Shown: positions 40,950-51,500 of the stretch, in pieces
Numbering within the stretch: the stretch's first letter is position 1
Layout of the letters: each line of letters opens with the position of its first letter
Origin: Cordylochernes scorpioides
Lineage: Eukaryota; Arthropoda; Arachnida; Pseudoscorpiones; Chernetidae
NCBI GenBank assembly: GCA_030710605.1
Contig: CP092886.1
Coordinates: 160,068,000 to 160,131,999 of the forward strand
DNA: 64,000 nt
Direction: 5' to 3'
Program-made: the position numbers and the translations under genes
Notes under the pieces: generated by a model
Told to the model about the DNA's origin: nothing
Database searches by the model: none
What the model saw: the letters and a program-made list of their open reading frames with translations, nothing else

Positions 40950-41703
40950 TATTTACATATTTTAAATACTTTTGATATTGAGATAAATATAATAAATTAT
41001 GCAAGTTGTAAAAGAATTCAGGTGATTTCTCACGAACAAATTTGGCAAGCAATTTTAATTCTTGTTTGGGATATTTTTAGAACTTGGTGGTTAAGTCCCA
41101 CGCAGAAGACTTAAGTGGAAATATCGGCGGTTGTTGAGAGAGAACGTAATCTCCTCCCAACGGTGATTTCACGGTCGGGAAACCGTCGCTAATCCCCGGT
41201 GTGATAAGGATTTAAATAAAGCCGGCGGAATATCGCCTCGCCGACACCCGTGTTTGTGCGGCCGGGAAAAAAACCAAGAGATTCCCACAATTTCTCGTTG
41301 GGTGTTATCGTTATTATTGATTGAATATCGCATCAAATATCATCTTGGCGTTGTTCTATAGCACCGATACACATTTCTGACGTTACACTTTGAAATTATG
41401 ATCTATTCATACATCCCCTAGGATCGAAAGACCACCCAGGCCTCGAAGGTCCATAAGTCTGTCCTTCTAGCTTAGCGAACCCCCTGGTAGACAGGAGGGC
41501 ACATTTTATTCATCATCTTGCAACCATAGCAGGGGGGAACTTGGGTTGGGAAATCCCCCCTAATTGGTCGAGGTTATTGCAGCCATATATGATGTAATGA
41601 TAAGAATTGAAAACAAAAATAAATGGTTCATTACTGATAAATCTTTCTAGCAAACTAGAGAAATCGCTGAGAGGGTTTACTACTGCCTTCCACTTTTTTG
41701 AAA
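40950..41703. other. Unassigned stretch
   Basis: A GC-richer patch at 41095-41290 has no recognised frame; no repeat is recognised. Confidence 0.4.
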
Positions 41704-42275
41704 TCATTGCAGTATAAGTTGTGTAGAATTAGTTTTTAATCATTGTAGTATAAGTTGTGTAGAATTAGTTTTTAATCATTGTAGTATAAGTTGTGTAGAA
41801 TTAGATTTTAATCATTGTAGTATAAGTTGTGTAGAATTAGTTTTTAATCATTGTAGTATAAGTTGTGTAGAATTAGTTTTAAATCATTGTAGTATAAGTT
41901 GTGTAGAATTAGTTTTAAATCATTGTAGTATAAGTTGTGTAGAATTAGTTTTTAATCATTGTAGTATAAGTTGTGTAGAATTAGTTTTTAATCATTGTAG
42001 TATAAGTTGTGTTGAATTAGTTTCTAATCATTGTAGTATAAATTGTGTAGAATAAGGTTTTAATAATTGTAGTATAAGTTGTGTAGAATTAGTTTCTAAT
42101 CATTGTAGTATAAGTTGTGTAGAATTAGGTTTTAATCATTGTAGTATAAGTTGTGTGTAGAATTAGTTTCTAATCATTGTAGTATAAGTTGTGTAGAATT
42201 AGGTTTTAATCATTGTAGTATAAGTTGTGTAGAATTAGTTTTAATCATTGTAGTAAAGGTTGTGTAGAATTAGTT
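41704..42275 (+). repeat. 36-bp minisatellite
   Basis: About 16 copies of a 36-bp unit with TCATTGTAGTATAAGTTGTG followed by TAGAATTAGTTTTTAA; very regular, with single-base variants. Confidence 0.95.
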
Positions 42276-42345
42276 TTCAATTATGAAATAAAGAAGTGGC
42301 GTTAATATTTTGTATCAGTGTTCATATTCACATATTTTATATCTA

Positions 42346-42961
42346 CACAGTCTAGCCATAAATTCTCTTACAAACAATTTTATAAATTAAATGATTAAGA
42401 AAAAAAACTAATGCAATATAAATACATATTTTATTTGCCAATAGGACATAGATTTTAAATATATACAATCATTCAAAATGTCCTCCCTTATTTTTGACAC
42501 GGGATCACAAACGTTCTTGCCATTGATCTATGGCGGCACGCACCTTTTCTAAGGGTATTTCTTTCATTGCTCTGACCAATGCTGATGTCAATTAATCCAA
42601 ATTATGATATCTTTTAGAGCACACCTTCTCCTCTAAATATGCCCACAAACTGTAATCAAGGGGTTTAAATCGGGGCTTCCAGAGGGCCATTCATTGGCCT
42701 TCATGAACTCCGGAACATTCGTCTCCAACCATTCTTGAGTTGACTTAGCTTTGTGAGCAGGAGCTGAATCTTGTTGAAATACCCAATGTTCTGCATTAGA
42801 CATTTTTGTATTCAGAGGCTTTATTATTTGTTCCAAAATATCTTCTTGATAGTTTTTAGATGTAGTTTTTACCCTTATTGTATTTTGAATACTTCACGTG
42901 GTCAAATTAAAATTTATTATCACTGATTTGGTTTTGTAACAATATTTATGGCTAGACTAAG
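42346..42961 (-). mobile_element. Internally deleted mariner-type element
   Basis: Terminal inverted repeats AGTCTAGCCATAAAT and ATTTATGGCTAGACT, with TA outside each end. The ~616-bp interior holds only the C-terminal part of a transposase gene (minus strand, 42478-42880). Confidence 0.75.
42478..42880 (-). pseudogene. Mariner-type transposase, C-terminal remnant
   Basis: The minus frame shows WVFQQDSAPAHKAK (second catalytic Asp in QQDS-x-P-x-H) and NEWPSGSPDLNP, the block before the last catalytic residue. After LNP the open frame diverges (LITVCGHI), so a frameshift destroys the region with the third catalytic residue, although CAA-rich remnants of the C-terminus continue to ~42480. The first catalytic Asp and the DNA-binding part are deleted. 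Confidence 0.8.
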
Positions 42962-42977
42962 TATATACGAGTATACG

Positions 42978-43088
42978 TATACTTAAGGAAGTGGAAAGTC
43001 TTTGATGTCGCCAGTGGTATGTTTTTTTAAGGAGACGAGGCCATTTTGTTCACACTTGGTTATCTAGTGTGTTTTCGATAAAGGTGAA
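42978..43088 (+). mobile_element. MITE fragment, family 'GGACAAAACTT'
   Basis: CTTAAGGAAGTGGAAAGTCT, GATGTCGCCAGTGG and TTTTGTTCACACTTGG match the interior of the copies at 12230 and 60196. The ends are missing; it abuts the mariner remnant. Confidence 0.55.
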
Positions 43089-43578
43089 AAAGACGTGAAA
43101 ATGAAATTAAACTTTATATATTTGTTGGTAGCTTTTATGTGATCATATTCTCACAAATGAGCAATAATCTATCGCTAGCAAATTCATAAATGGAATTAGA
43201 GTTCTATAACCCGCGGTTCTAGTATGGATGCAAGACGTTTCAGGGTTTCAGATCTCACAGAACTGAGCCTTTGTAGCGGCTTAAGGCTATGGCTCTCCCA
43301 CTCGTGAAGCCACACGAAAGGGAATACATTCTTCTGGGCCATTTTGAAGGGTGTCAACTAGAAGCAGACACTATTGCGACACCCTCGCTTTTAGCAACCC
43401 CGACATTGACTTGCGGTCCCCATCTCTAAGAGAGCTCTGTCAAGACTTATCGTTCATCTCTAAGATGTCTTCAGGCCCCGCCACTAATGGCGATCAATAA
43501 TCAAAAGAAATGGCGCCCCAGACCAATATTTCAGAAGATAGGGTCGTAAATTAATCCACATGAAAGGTGGTATTTAGC
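43089..43578. other. Unassigned GC-richer stretch
   Basis: Roughly balanced base composition from 43200 on, but frames are short and unrecognised. Confidence 0.35.
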
Positions 43579-43660
43579 CATTTGTCACGGAGCCCGCCAA
43601 CACGTTAGCGTTCAGAGTGAATCTCTGTAGACGGCCATTCTGCTACAGTTCGAGTCCGTC
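43579..43660 (+). repeat. tRNA-like SINE head (possible)
   Basis: CGTTAGCGTTCAGAGTG resembles an A box and CAGTTCGAGTCCG a B box, ~45 bp apart, the layout of a tRNA-derived Pol III promoter. No second copy of the downstream body was found in the window. Confidence 0.35.
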
Positions 43661-44174
43661 TTGCGAGACTACGTGGGCGATGGTGGCGGGCTGTCAATGG
43701 GAGTTAGCTTAATGGGCGCACTGGGACCAAATGGCTCCCCGCCAGACGTCTTGAAATGGTTCTGCCAGACACGATGCTTCAATCTGCCTCTGAATGGCAG
43801 ACAAAGAAGAATTTGACGCATTTAGTACTTGGTAAAGGACCACAGACGATCCTGTTGTAGGCTAGCGTGGTTGCCCAGATCCTGGCTGTCAGCGTGACAC
43901 TCCTTCCCTGTACACTGAACCCAAGTCCTCCCGACATTCCTGTCACTACACCCTAAGTGACGACCTCAGGTCCCATTCTTCAATTCCTATTTCAATTATT
44001 GTGCTTCCTTCTAACACTATTAGGTGACATTATTCACTCCGTGTGCGGCGTAAAGATATCTCTAGTGTCGAATTAATTTCTTCACTAAGTTAAGCTCAAT
44101 ACAGGTTGTGTCTCCGAGTACTAATTTATAGTCTGATTAAAAAGTGAATGCAATTTCCTTCAGTAGCATTGTCC
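43661..44174. other. Unassigned stretch
   Basis: Nothing recognised; may be the body of the SINE-like sequence that begins at 43579. Confidence 0.3.
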
Positions 44175-44400
44175 AATTATAATGACGTTTGCTGGACATG
44201 TGATGCGCGGATCAGCAGGAGAGACATTGCTGACAGTGTTGGGGGAAAGCTCCAGGGGAAGGAGACGATAGGGATACACAGACGATCTAGAACAATTGAC
44301 TAAACGACACACCTACGAGGAGATGAAGAGGATGGCGGAGGAAGTATGGAGAGACCATGTGGCCCACCCTCAGTAGAGGAAGGCATTGAAGGAAGGAAGG
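44175..44400 (+). pseudogene. LINE ORF2 C-terminal fragment, second family
   Basis: The frame reads MTFAGHVMRGSAGETLLTVL, then a stop within the RGRR segment, then DDLEQLTKRHTYEEMKRMAE and EEVWRDHVAHPQ. F-x-G-H-V-x-R followed by the basic GRRR-type stretch is the C-terminal signature of several non-LTR clades. GGAAGGAAGG closes it at the 3' side. Confidence 0.6.
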
Positions 44401-45582
44401 AAAATTTAGATACCACATTACACTATTTACTATATTAGTTTAACAATGCTTATACATATGTAGAAAATATCGACTTTTTGAATGTTCTATTGTCTATATA
44501 CGATTTTATAGCTACATTAACGAGTTAATGCCTGTCCCAAACATTTCCTCTGATTGTAAGCAAATCACTGAACTCTATTAGGCAAATTAGCAAGCTTCTG
44601 ACATCGCCAACTTATAGAGTTGGGCTGATCAGACCGATATTGTAGGATTAATCAACAGCAGAAATAACAATACAAGTTTCAAGGGCAAATGTCTTCAATA
44701 AGTCATCTGCGCATTGATTGTTTCGCGCATTTACGTCATCATATAATCTTTTGAAAGATGCTAAAAATTCTGACTCCAGGGCCTCATTAAGGACCAAAGG
44801 CTCATTAAGGTTAATTAAATGGAGCAAATAGGGATTATTAGCAATTCAGCTTATTCTCTTTTTTTTCCATTTTCAAACAACTTTTATAACTTCTAATCTG
44901 GCGTTTTCATTTTTATATATATCGTAAACGCTAAGTTAGATCCGATAATCCTTGCCATTCTTTCGAAACTCAGCGATGTTTAACAAGTCGGCAAAGAATG
45001 CTTTCCCCCAACTGGGAGAAAAAGCTCGGACAGACAGACGGACTCTCCCTAGAGACCATCGTTAGGTATTCTGCGCTGGCTTCGCTTCTTCAACTTTTTC
45101 CTTGACAGGATTTACATTTTGGCATCTCCTCCCTTAATTGAGCGCTGGCCTGCGTTTTTGTGATCTTCTTTTCTCGAGTGGTTTGCAATAAATCTTAAAA
45201 GCCTATGGTTTTTCTCTGTTTTGATAAGGCTATTTCTGTCACTACTTCAGTGCTTAGAAGCTCGTATTATTTGCCAATTAAAATTGAACTAATGATCATA
45301 AATTGGAGAATTTCTCTCAGTTTAATACAGCAGGGTTTTTGTGAGAAATGGGGTTTGGTTCTCAAAGTTTGAGAATTCAATATCTCAATTAAATATTCTT
45401 CCAATATATATTGAAGAAGAGTTTAAAGTCGGACAGATCCATTATCACTCATCTGTAGGACCGGTTGTTCTGGAACAAGAGAGAGAACGGCAGCCAATCA
45501 GGTTGGCAGTAATCCATCACATATGTGTCACTCACATCCAACATGTTTGAAAGCTTCTGTTTATTCAATCACTCATCCCAAT
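44401..45582. other. Unassigned stretch
   Basis: No gene or repeat recognised; a 69-codon plus frame at 45341-45550 lacks similarity. Confidence 0.4.
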
Positions 45583-45803
45583 GCGTATTTGCACATTGTT
45601 ATGATCATTACTAGCAAAACGAATAGTTAGAGATAGCTTATCGTAGTAAGCGCATCACAGGTTACCTATATAGATATAATATACTATTTTCTCCCTGAAC
45701 CCATTCCATAACTTCCAAATAAAGAATATCGCCTCTGAACAAGCGCTCGCAGTGGAATCCCGAGTTGAATCTGCATTCGAATAACTGTAAGCACCCTATA
45801 TAT
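45583..45803 (+). repeat. 221-bp direct repeat, left copy
   Basis: Runs from GCGTATTTGCACATTGTTAT to CACCCTATATAT and is ~95% identical to 46959-47179. Both copies have the same length and orientation. It contains CCAAATAAAGAATATCGCC. Confidence 0.9.
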
Positions 45804-45839
45804 TTGGTTTTATTTTAACTCTAGTCCTTTTGACGATTT

Positions 45840-45900
45840 ATTGTAGAGTTTTTCTCTCCCCCGTAGAAGGACTTTCGTGCCCGAAAGATAGAGATTTAGG
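45840..45900 (+). ncRNA. Hammerhead-like remnant (weak)
   Basis: CGTAGAAGGACTTTCGTGCC followed by CGAAAG resembles the box-stem-GAAA order, but CUGANGA is not intact. It is listed because similar remnants (47603-47635, 48256-48290) share the GAAGGGC...GCCCGAAAGC layout. Confidence 0.25.
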
Positions 45901-45934
45901 AATTAAAACGTTTTAAAAGAAACGTATCCATGGA

Positions 45935-46090
45935 ATGTGAAAAAGCTTTTCTTGATTAATAAAGAATGGGTATTTGGCCAATTCTGGAATAATTAAAAAT
46001 CAACGAGAATAGTTGATATTTATTCCGATAGATGGCGCAAACCATCAGCAACTTTCAGTTGCACGTTAAGGAGATGCCTTTTTCTGAATT
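45935..46090 (+). mobile_element. Hammerhead element family C, 3' fragment
   Basis: Matches 38240-38380: GCTTTTCTTGATTAATAAAG, TTGGCCAATTCTGG, GATAGATGGCGCAAACCATC and AGGAGATGCCTTTTTCT. The ribozyme and the left half are absent. Confidence 0.8.
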
Positions 46091-46354
46091 TATTCATGGA
46101 AACCTGATATTTTGACCTTGATATGTAGATGCAGTTAAATCTGTGCAACGTCAAGTGGCCTGAGCTCCGTTCCGCTGTCCGCACTCATTTGTAAACTCGT
46201 ACAAAAATAAGGGCATTGAGTCAATTTATTTTCCAGCTGCCTCAATGCGGTGCCTAGGCTACCAGTACTCCGCCTACCATTTCCATTCTCCTCACGTTAA
46301 AATAATGATAGCATGAATTTTCATTTTTGTACGTTTCAATTAAATTATGATTAT
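46091..46354. other. Unassigned stretch
   Basis: Nothing recognised. Confidence 0.3.
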
Positions 46355-46553
46355 ATTATACATTAGAATATCTTTGTAAAGGACAACACCTAAATACAGA
46401 GCCAAAGTGTCCTTTAGGTAGAGGTGTCATCTCACCGAGGAGTTACTCTATAAATAGTATAAAAATGGTAATTTTACAAATTAAAACTGTCCTTTGTAGA
46501 GAGATGTCCTCAAGCGCGAGTGTCCTCTCATGGAGGTTCTACTGTATATATTA
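46355..46553. mobile_element. Pogo-like MITE (probable)
   Basis: The right end GGAGGTTCTACTGTA and the left end TACATTAGAATATC are imperfect inverted repeats of the CAGTAGAACCTC type seen at the termini of pogo/Tigger elements. The interior holds paired GAGGTGTCATCTCACCGAGG and GAGTGTCCTCTCATGGAGG motifs. Confidence 0.45.
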
Positions 46554-46958
46554 ATTAATTCAATAATAGAAATGTATTATCACACACAACACTGTCACAA
46601 TTTATCGATTTTAATTGAATATATTTTCTCCTATAAAATGTATCTACAGATGGTGAAATCAACCCACTCATGATTCACTATCTTACAATGTGTAACAAGA
46701 AGCGTATTTTGAGAAAGGTGAAAGACCAATCGGCAGGGAGTAATCTTTCTGAGTAGCGGTGGCGGAGTACGGGGAGTTGTTGGCAAGTAGAGGGCCTCGG
46801 CCGCGGCAACACTCCCGACCTGAGTTTGGTGACGGAACCCATTCAGAATTTATATTCAATCAAATTCATTAATTTGAGTATTTGTTTTATGATTTCAGTT
46901 TGATTTTTAAAAAAGAAGGTGCGGGAGGATGGCATTCATGTACCAAAAGAGGCACATC
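46554..46958. other. Unassigned stretch
   Basis: A GC-rich patch at 46740-46830 stays open in one plus frame (...EYGELLASRGPRPRQHSRPE...) but is not recognised. Confidence 0.3.
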
Positions 46959-47179
46959 GCGTATTTGCACATTGTTATGATCATTACTAGCAAAACGAAT
47001 AGTTAGAGATAGCTTATCGTAGTAAGCGCATCACAGGTTACCTATATAGATATAATATACTATTTTCTCCCTGAACCCATTCCATAACCTCCAAATAAAG
47101 AATATCGCCTCTGAACAAGCGCGCGCATTGGAATATCGCGTTAAATCTGCATTCGAATAACTGCAAACACCCTATATAT
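46959..47179 (+). repeat. 221-bp direct repeat, right copy
   Basis: Partner of 45583-45803; the copies are separated by 1155 bp that include a family C hammerhead fragment and the pogo-like MITE. Confidence 0.9.
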
Positions 47180-48109
47180 AAGCATTAAAGCAATGTATTA
47201 TGTTTATGACCCCAATAAAAACCTTAAGGTGGTGATAATAAATGAGCAACAAAACACCAGTTTAGACAAATTCAGACAACCTGTATACCATGGTTTCGAG
47301 CTCTGGTCCTCACCAGTACACGAGCGGCTTCGATTTCATGACATTTTCTACGAAAGGAATTATGAAATCGGTCGAATTTGCCAATGAGGTGGTTGAGATT
47401 GTGAAGTACCAAGGGTGATTTTAAGTCTAGAATACAGCTTGAAGTTACGGAGATTTTTGCTTCAAAGAGAAGATCCCAACATAGTAACTGCCCAGTGTCT
47501 AAAAAAGGAATACGAAAGAAGACGGCCTTATCCGGGAAGGTCCCTATTTTGGTACATTTTGACACGAACTTGGAAGTGTATTCTCATATATATATCTATA
47601 GAAGAAGAAGGGCGGCTTCCCCGAAAGCTTGCATGATCGTCCTCTTATAAAAGAAGCTCATCTCCCCGACTTGTGTTTCTTCTATATCGAACAGGGAGAA
47701 TGTCGCTGTCTTAATTCATCTCTCTGTCTTTGGTAAACAAAATTCATTTTTAACTGAAACCTTGAAAGTTCCTTATTTTTTGGCATCATAATCTAATTGG
47801 AGGGATTAACGGCCATATCTGCCTTTATTCATGATAAAATTGTGAAAAAAGTATTAAAATTACAAATATCTAAAAATATTAAAATCTATTATATATATAG
47901 ATCTACCATCACAATACCGATATCTCAGAAGAAATAAATAGATCAATTTTATAGGTTCTGGATGCCCTAAAAATTAAAATAGACATATTCCATAAATAGT
48001 TAAATTACAAACCAATTTAAAATTATCAGTTATAAAAATTTTCAGTTGTAAATATCCACGCTGCGCGCGTTTGTTTTTGTAAATATTTCTGAATGGGATC
48101 AAGTCAATA
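47180..48109. other. Unassigned stretch
   Basis: Frames at 47193-47387 and 47415-47636 (plus) and 47272-47565 (minus) overlap and are unrecognised. A hammerhead-like remnant (AGAAGAAGGGCGGCTTCCCC, then GAAAGC) lies at 47603-47635. Confidence 0.3.
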
Positions 48110-48200
48110 TTATAGTAAGCCCGTTGAAGAGCGATTAACGCTTGAATGCTAGCGTTTTTTAAATAAAAAAGATACTCATTGTGAGAATATATTTGTAAAT
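48110..48200 (+). repeat. 'CCCGTTGAA' repeat, single arm
   Basis: AGCCCGTTGAAGAGCGATTA ACGCTTGAATGC, then CTCATTGTGAGAATATATTTG, as in the arms at 7548-8079. Confidence 0.6.
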
Positions 48201-48255
48201 TTAATATCTGCCTTTCTACAAGATTACATAAAACGAATAATTATTATTCGTTTAT

Positions 48256-48290
48256 ATGTACTCTGTAGAAGGGCAGAGATGCCCGAAAGC
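48256..48290 (+). ncRNA. Hammerhead-like remnant
   Basis: CTGTAGAAGGGCAGAGATGC followed by CCGAAAGCTTG: a GGGC/GCCC stem and GAAA in the right order, with one change in the first box (CUGUAGA for CUGANGA). Confidence 0.35.
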
Positions 48291-48403
48291 TTGATATTGA
48301 ATTGATAAAAATGAAAGAAAACTGTTCTCTCCAAAACCTGTTATATTATTCTAATTTATATCCAGGTTTTATTAAAGCAAGTAAATTGAACCATTTGTAT
48401 AAA

Positions 48404-48840
48404 TGAATTTCATAAATATTTTATATGGCAGGAAGATTGACGGCATTTATTAACCCTTTAGGTGCCGGCCGTTTTCAAGGTCATTCCTGATTATTGTTAG
48501 CCTTCAAAAGACATCAAACTATTCATTAAATTATTATTTTTTTTTTAAATAAACGCTTTTATGATTCATACAAACATATGAAACACAATGCAAAAGAATA
48601 TACGATTTAAATACAATTAATTAATTTTCATTATATTTTTTTTAAGGAGAAAAGGAGCATCAAGTCACATAAAACCAATACATCGTCTTGCCTGGCGCTT
48701 AAAGGGTTAATGAGGTCCAAATGTAATTACATGTCAGGAATAGTGCGAGCCTTTATTAATGAGGTTCATATGCTATTATATGCCAGGAAGGAAGAGTGCT
48801 TAAACTCTTTTAATCAGGCTCATATATAATGATATGCTGG
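48404..48840 (+). repeat. Degenerate ~50-bp tandem repeat, split by a MITE
   Basis: Units of the form TGAGGTTCATATGCTATTAT ATGCCAGGAA...TTATTAA occur at ~48404, 48711, 48760 and 48814. The first and second are separated exactly by the piggyBac-type MITE. Confidence 0.6.
48454..48706. mobile_element. PiggyBac-type MITE
   Basis: Inverted ends CCCTTTAGGTGCCGGCC and GCCTGGCGCTTAAAGGG with TTAA on both sides (48450-48453, 48707-48710). TTAA target duplication and CCC-starting ends are diagnostic of the piggyBac superfamily. At 253 bp it has no transposase. Confidence 0.8.
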
Positions 48841-49470
48841 GCGGAGTTGGAAGAGGAATTATTATCGGAGTTAAAAACGGCGAAGAAGGGGGAGAAAGGT
48901 GGGAGATAATTGTCCTATTTTTGAAGTAAAGCTGAAGGTGTGTTGGCTTTTAGCCACATAGCGCTAGGCCTATATCTTGAACAGCCGCATTACCGTAAAT
49001 ATTACTAAAGGTTCATGAAGCCATAGTCTAGTCAACAACATAGTCAAACCTGAAATCCTACTGATGATTCAGGCTGAAAGAAAATGTGTGAGATATTCTT
49101 GCTTGGTTAAAGCGGATTTCAGATTTCTCACAAGATTCCTCAACATGTGATAACATTGGAATTTCTTATGGATTCCCGAATTCTTATTCCCGAAGCTTCT
49201 CTCTCCCTTAAATAAGAAATTCTCTCATTCACTCAAAAAATAAATGAAATAAACAATCTTATTATGGAATAATAGCCATCGAAAAGAAAAGCGAAGAAAA
49301 ATAGCTCTGAGAAAACTGGGGAAAAGGAAGATTGGATGCTGATGAGATGTAGAGACCGCCATAAACAGTCAGTTGCTGGAGGACTGAATGGTGGAACTTG
49401 GAAATCAGCAGGAGAACAACCCTGAACTACAGACCGGGAAAACTTACGAATAAAATAATGTAGTAAGAAA
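48841..49470. other. Unassigned stretch
   Basis: No gene or repeat recognised. Confidence 0.4.
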
Positions 49471-49614
49471 TTGAAACTAATTTTTGACGCGTGTGTTTCT
49501 TTTTAAAATAAATCAATTTTCTACTGTCCTTACTACAATTATAAATGGGAGGGCCTGGCTCAACAGTGGTGAATTATTATCATTGCAGCGAGGGGACAGT
49601 AGAAAATTGATTTA

Positions 49615-51033
49615 CACTGCGTGACATTGAAAATGGAACACCAAGAAATAGTGGCCAGAAAGTGATTAAACTCGGCAGACAGAGAGAGACAGGGACGAAC
49701 AATAAGTGATCTTTATTTCAAAATGATAGTCATAATACAGAGCGAGAACGGCGTCGGCTTAGTAGCAAGTAGGACCACCGCGGACGGCGATGCACGCAGC
49801 AACACGTCTAGGTAGAGAGTCATTCAGAGTACGGATGGCGTCCTGAGGGATGGCTCTCCATTCCCTCTCAACCATTTGCCACAGTTCGTCTTCTGAACGC
49901 GGCTGTGGCAAGGCATGCAAACGACGTCCAATGATGTCCCAGACGTGCTCGATTGGTGAGAGATCAGGAGAGTACGGTGGCCAGGGAAGCATCTGTATAT
50001 CTTGCAGAGCTTGTTGGCTAATGCGAGCAGTGTGCGGTCGGGCGTTATCCTGCTGATAAAGGGCATTGGGTACCCCCTGAAGGTAGGGGAGTGTCACCGG
50101 TCGCAGCACATCATCAACGTATCGTTGGGCCGTCATAGTGCCCTGAATACGAAGTAAAGGTGACCTGGAATCATACGCGATTGCGCCCCAAACCATGATT
50201 CCACGTTGTCGCACGGTGGGGCGTTCCACAATTGCTGCCGGATTGGGCCTTTCTCCACGTCGACGCCACACGCGTACACGGCGACTATCACTGGACAAGC
50301 AGAAACGCGACTCATCTGAGAACACGACCCTGTGCCATTCCGTCATCCACGTCGATCTAGCCCGGCACCATTCCAAACGTTGGCGCCTATTCGGTGGGGT
50401 CAATGGCAGTCTTCTTAGCGGACGGCATGAGTGCAAGACATTAGCAACCAATCGACGGGAAATGGTTCTGGTCGAGATGGAATGATCTAGGGTGTCTTGC
50501 ACATGTTGCAGGATTGCGGTACAAGTGGCTTGTGGGGCCGCCACTGCTTGTCGAAGGATACGCCGATCCACACGTGCTGACGTCACTCTGGTTGCACCGG
50601 CATTCCTATAAATTGCCACATTTCCTTGTTCCAACCATTTTCTCCACAGTCGGTGTACCGTGGACGCACCAAGGTGTGTATCAGCTGCGATTTGACGTAT
50701 GGACCAACCTGCCCTTTTCAGTCCGATCACCATGCCCCTCGTAAAAGCGTCTGTCTGCTTGAACTGCCTCCGTTTACGATGACCTGGCATTCTCTGTTAT
50801 TACACGTGTCTTTTGACACAAGAACAAAATTTCTACAATGACTTTCCTTGAAGAAATAACGACACGAATACTGTCCTTTCTGCAAGTTCCTTCCCTTATA
50901 TCTTACTCCATGTGCGCACGAGAGCTGCGCATTTTACATCATTTGCATAACTCGGTTAGGCGCGTCTACCCTGAAATTTGCATAATTTTCTGGCCACTAT
51001 TTCTTGGTGTTCCATTTTCAATGTCACGCAGTG
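49615..51033 (-). mobile_element. Intact Tc1-type DNA transposon
   Basis: A 1419-bp element with perfect 47-bp inverted repeats (49615-49661, 50987-51033) starting CACTGCGTGACATTGAAAAT, flanked by TA on both sides (49613-49614, 51034-51035). It encodes one uninterrupted transposase on the minus strand. It lies inside a family E foldback, whose broken arm shows the exact pre-insertion site. Confidence 0.95.
49759..50790 (-). CDS. Tc1-type transposase (343 residues)
   Basis: Cut-and-paste DNA transposase that binds the element's inverted repeats and integrates at TA. Residues ~15-60 form the first helix-turn-helix (GWSIRQIAADTHLGASTVHR); ~70-125 the second (VDRRILRQAV...TRTISRRL). Catalytic acids: D159 in FSDES, D248 in QQDNARPH, E281 in SPIEHVWD. 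Between D248 and E281 there are 32 residues, two fewer than in the standard DD34E layout. At 343 residues it has the full family length, with a clean start, no stop and no frameshift. GC content is much higher than the flanking DNA, consistent with horizontal entry or recent arrival. Confidence 0.95.
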   Translation of the reverse strand: MPGHRKRRQFKQTDAFTRGMVIGLKRAGWSIRQIAADTHLGASTVHRLWRKWLEQGNVAIYRNAGATRVTSARVDRRILRQAVAAPQATCTAILQHVQDTLDHSISTRTISRRLVANVLHSCRPLRRLPLTPPNRRQRLEWCRARSTWMTEWHRVVFSDESRFCLSSDSRRVRVWRRRGERPNPAAIVERPTVRQRGIMVWGAIAYDSRSPLLRIQGTMTAQRYVDDVLRPVTLPYLQGVPNALYQQDNARPHTARISQQALQDIQMLPWPPYSPDLSPIEHVWDIIGRRLHALPQPRSEDELWQMVEREWRAIPQDAIRTLNDSLPRRVAACIAVRGGPTCY

Positions 51034-51072
51034 TATTTTAAAAAGAAACATTCGCGTCAAAAATAGTTTCAA

Positions 51073-51189
51073 TTTTTTAATACAGATGGCGCGCTAATAC
51101 ATCATGATAAAAATAATGTTGATGAAGAGATTTTTTTTGTAGAGAAAATAACGCGCAAATATAAATGGGGGAGCATTCATTTTTGAAAA
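51073..51189. other. Flank with a dispersed motif
   Basis: Contains GATGGCGCGCTAATACATCA, which also flanks foldbacks near 38980 and 61290. Confidence 0.4.
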
Positions 51190-51500
51190 ACAAAGATGTA
51201 TGAAATCGTGGAAAATTATGTTGATTCATATTATCTGCAGCGTGTAAAACGGAATTGTTTGAGATTCTTCGGTCACATCGCGCGACGCAGGGGAATGGAG
51301 TACACCATACTGACCGGAAAGACGTCTTGGGCGACGTATACCTGGACGCCCGCCGACACGCTTCGTGGGCCAATTAAAGGAACTCACTGGCTTAACGGTC
51401 GCCGGATGGTAAATTGAGCTCAAGACAGAGATGGATGGCGTCGCGTCGTGTTCGGGATGTAATACGTACAGTGGGCCACAACGTTCGATCGCGAATAAAA
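51190..51500 (+). pseudogene. LINE ORF2 C-terminal fragment
   Basis: The plus frame shows RVKRNCLRFFGHIARR, then shifts by one base into RIPGRPPTRFVGQLKELTGL and reads to a stop, followed in frame by remnants ending DVIRTVGHNVRSRI. The F-G-H-I-A-R-R and G-R-P-P-T-R blocks are the C-terminal hallmark of this group of non-LTR retrotransposons. The last ~120 bp match 8565-8695. The copy is truncated and frameshifted. Confidence 0.75.

Larger units (their letters stand above)
49471..51072. repeat. Foldback family E, copy 4, split by a Tc1 element
   Basis: Left arm 49471-49536 (TTGAAACTAATTTTTGACGC ... CTACTGTCCTTACT). The right arm is in two parts, 49590-49614 and 51034-51072, which join across the Tc1 element to give the full complement (GGACAGTAGAAAATTGATT ... 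GTCAAAAATAGTTTCAA). Confidence 0.85.

Noticed and set aside
45583-47179. LTR retrotransposon defined by the 221-bp direct repeats
   Set aside because: There is no TG...CA-bounded LTR with primer site or polypurine tract, and the interior is made of unrelated repeat fragments.
50195-50841. Plus-strand frames across the Tc1 transposase
   Set aside because: Antisense shadows of a GC-rich real gene.
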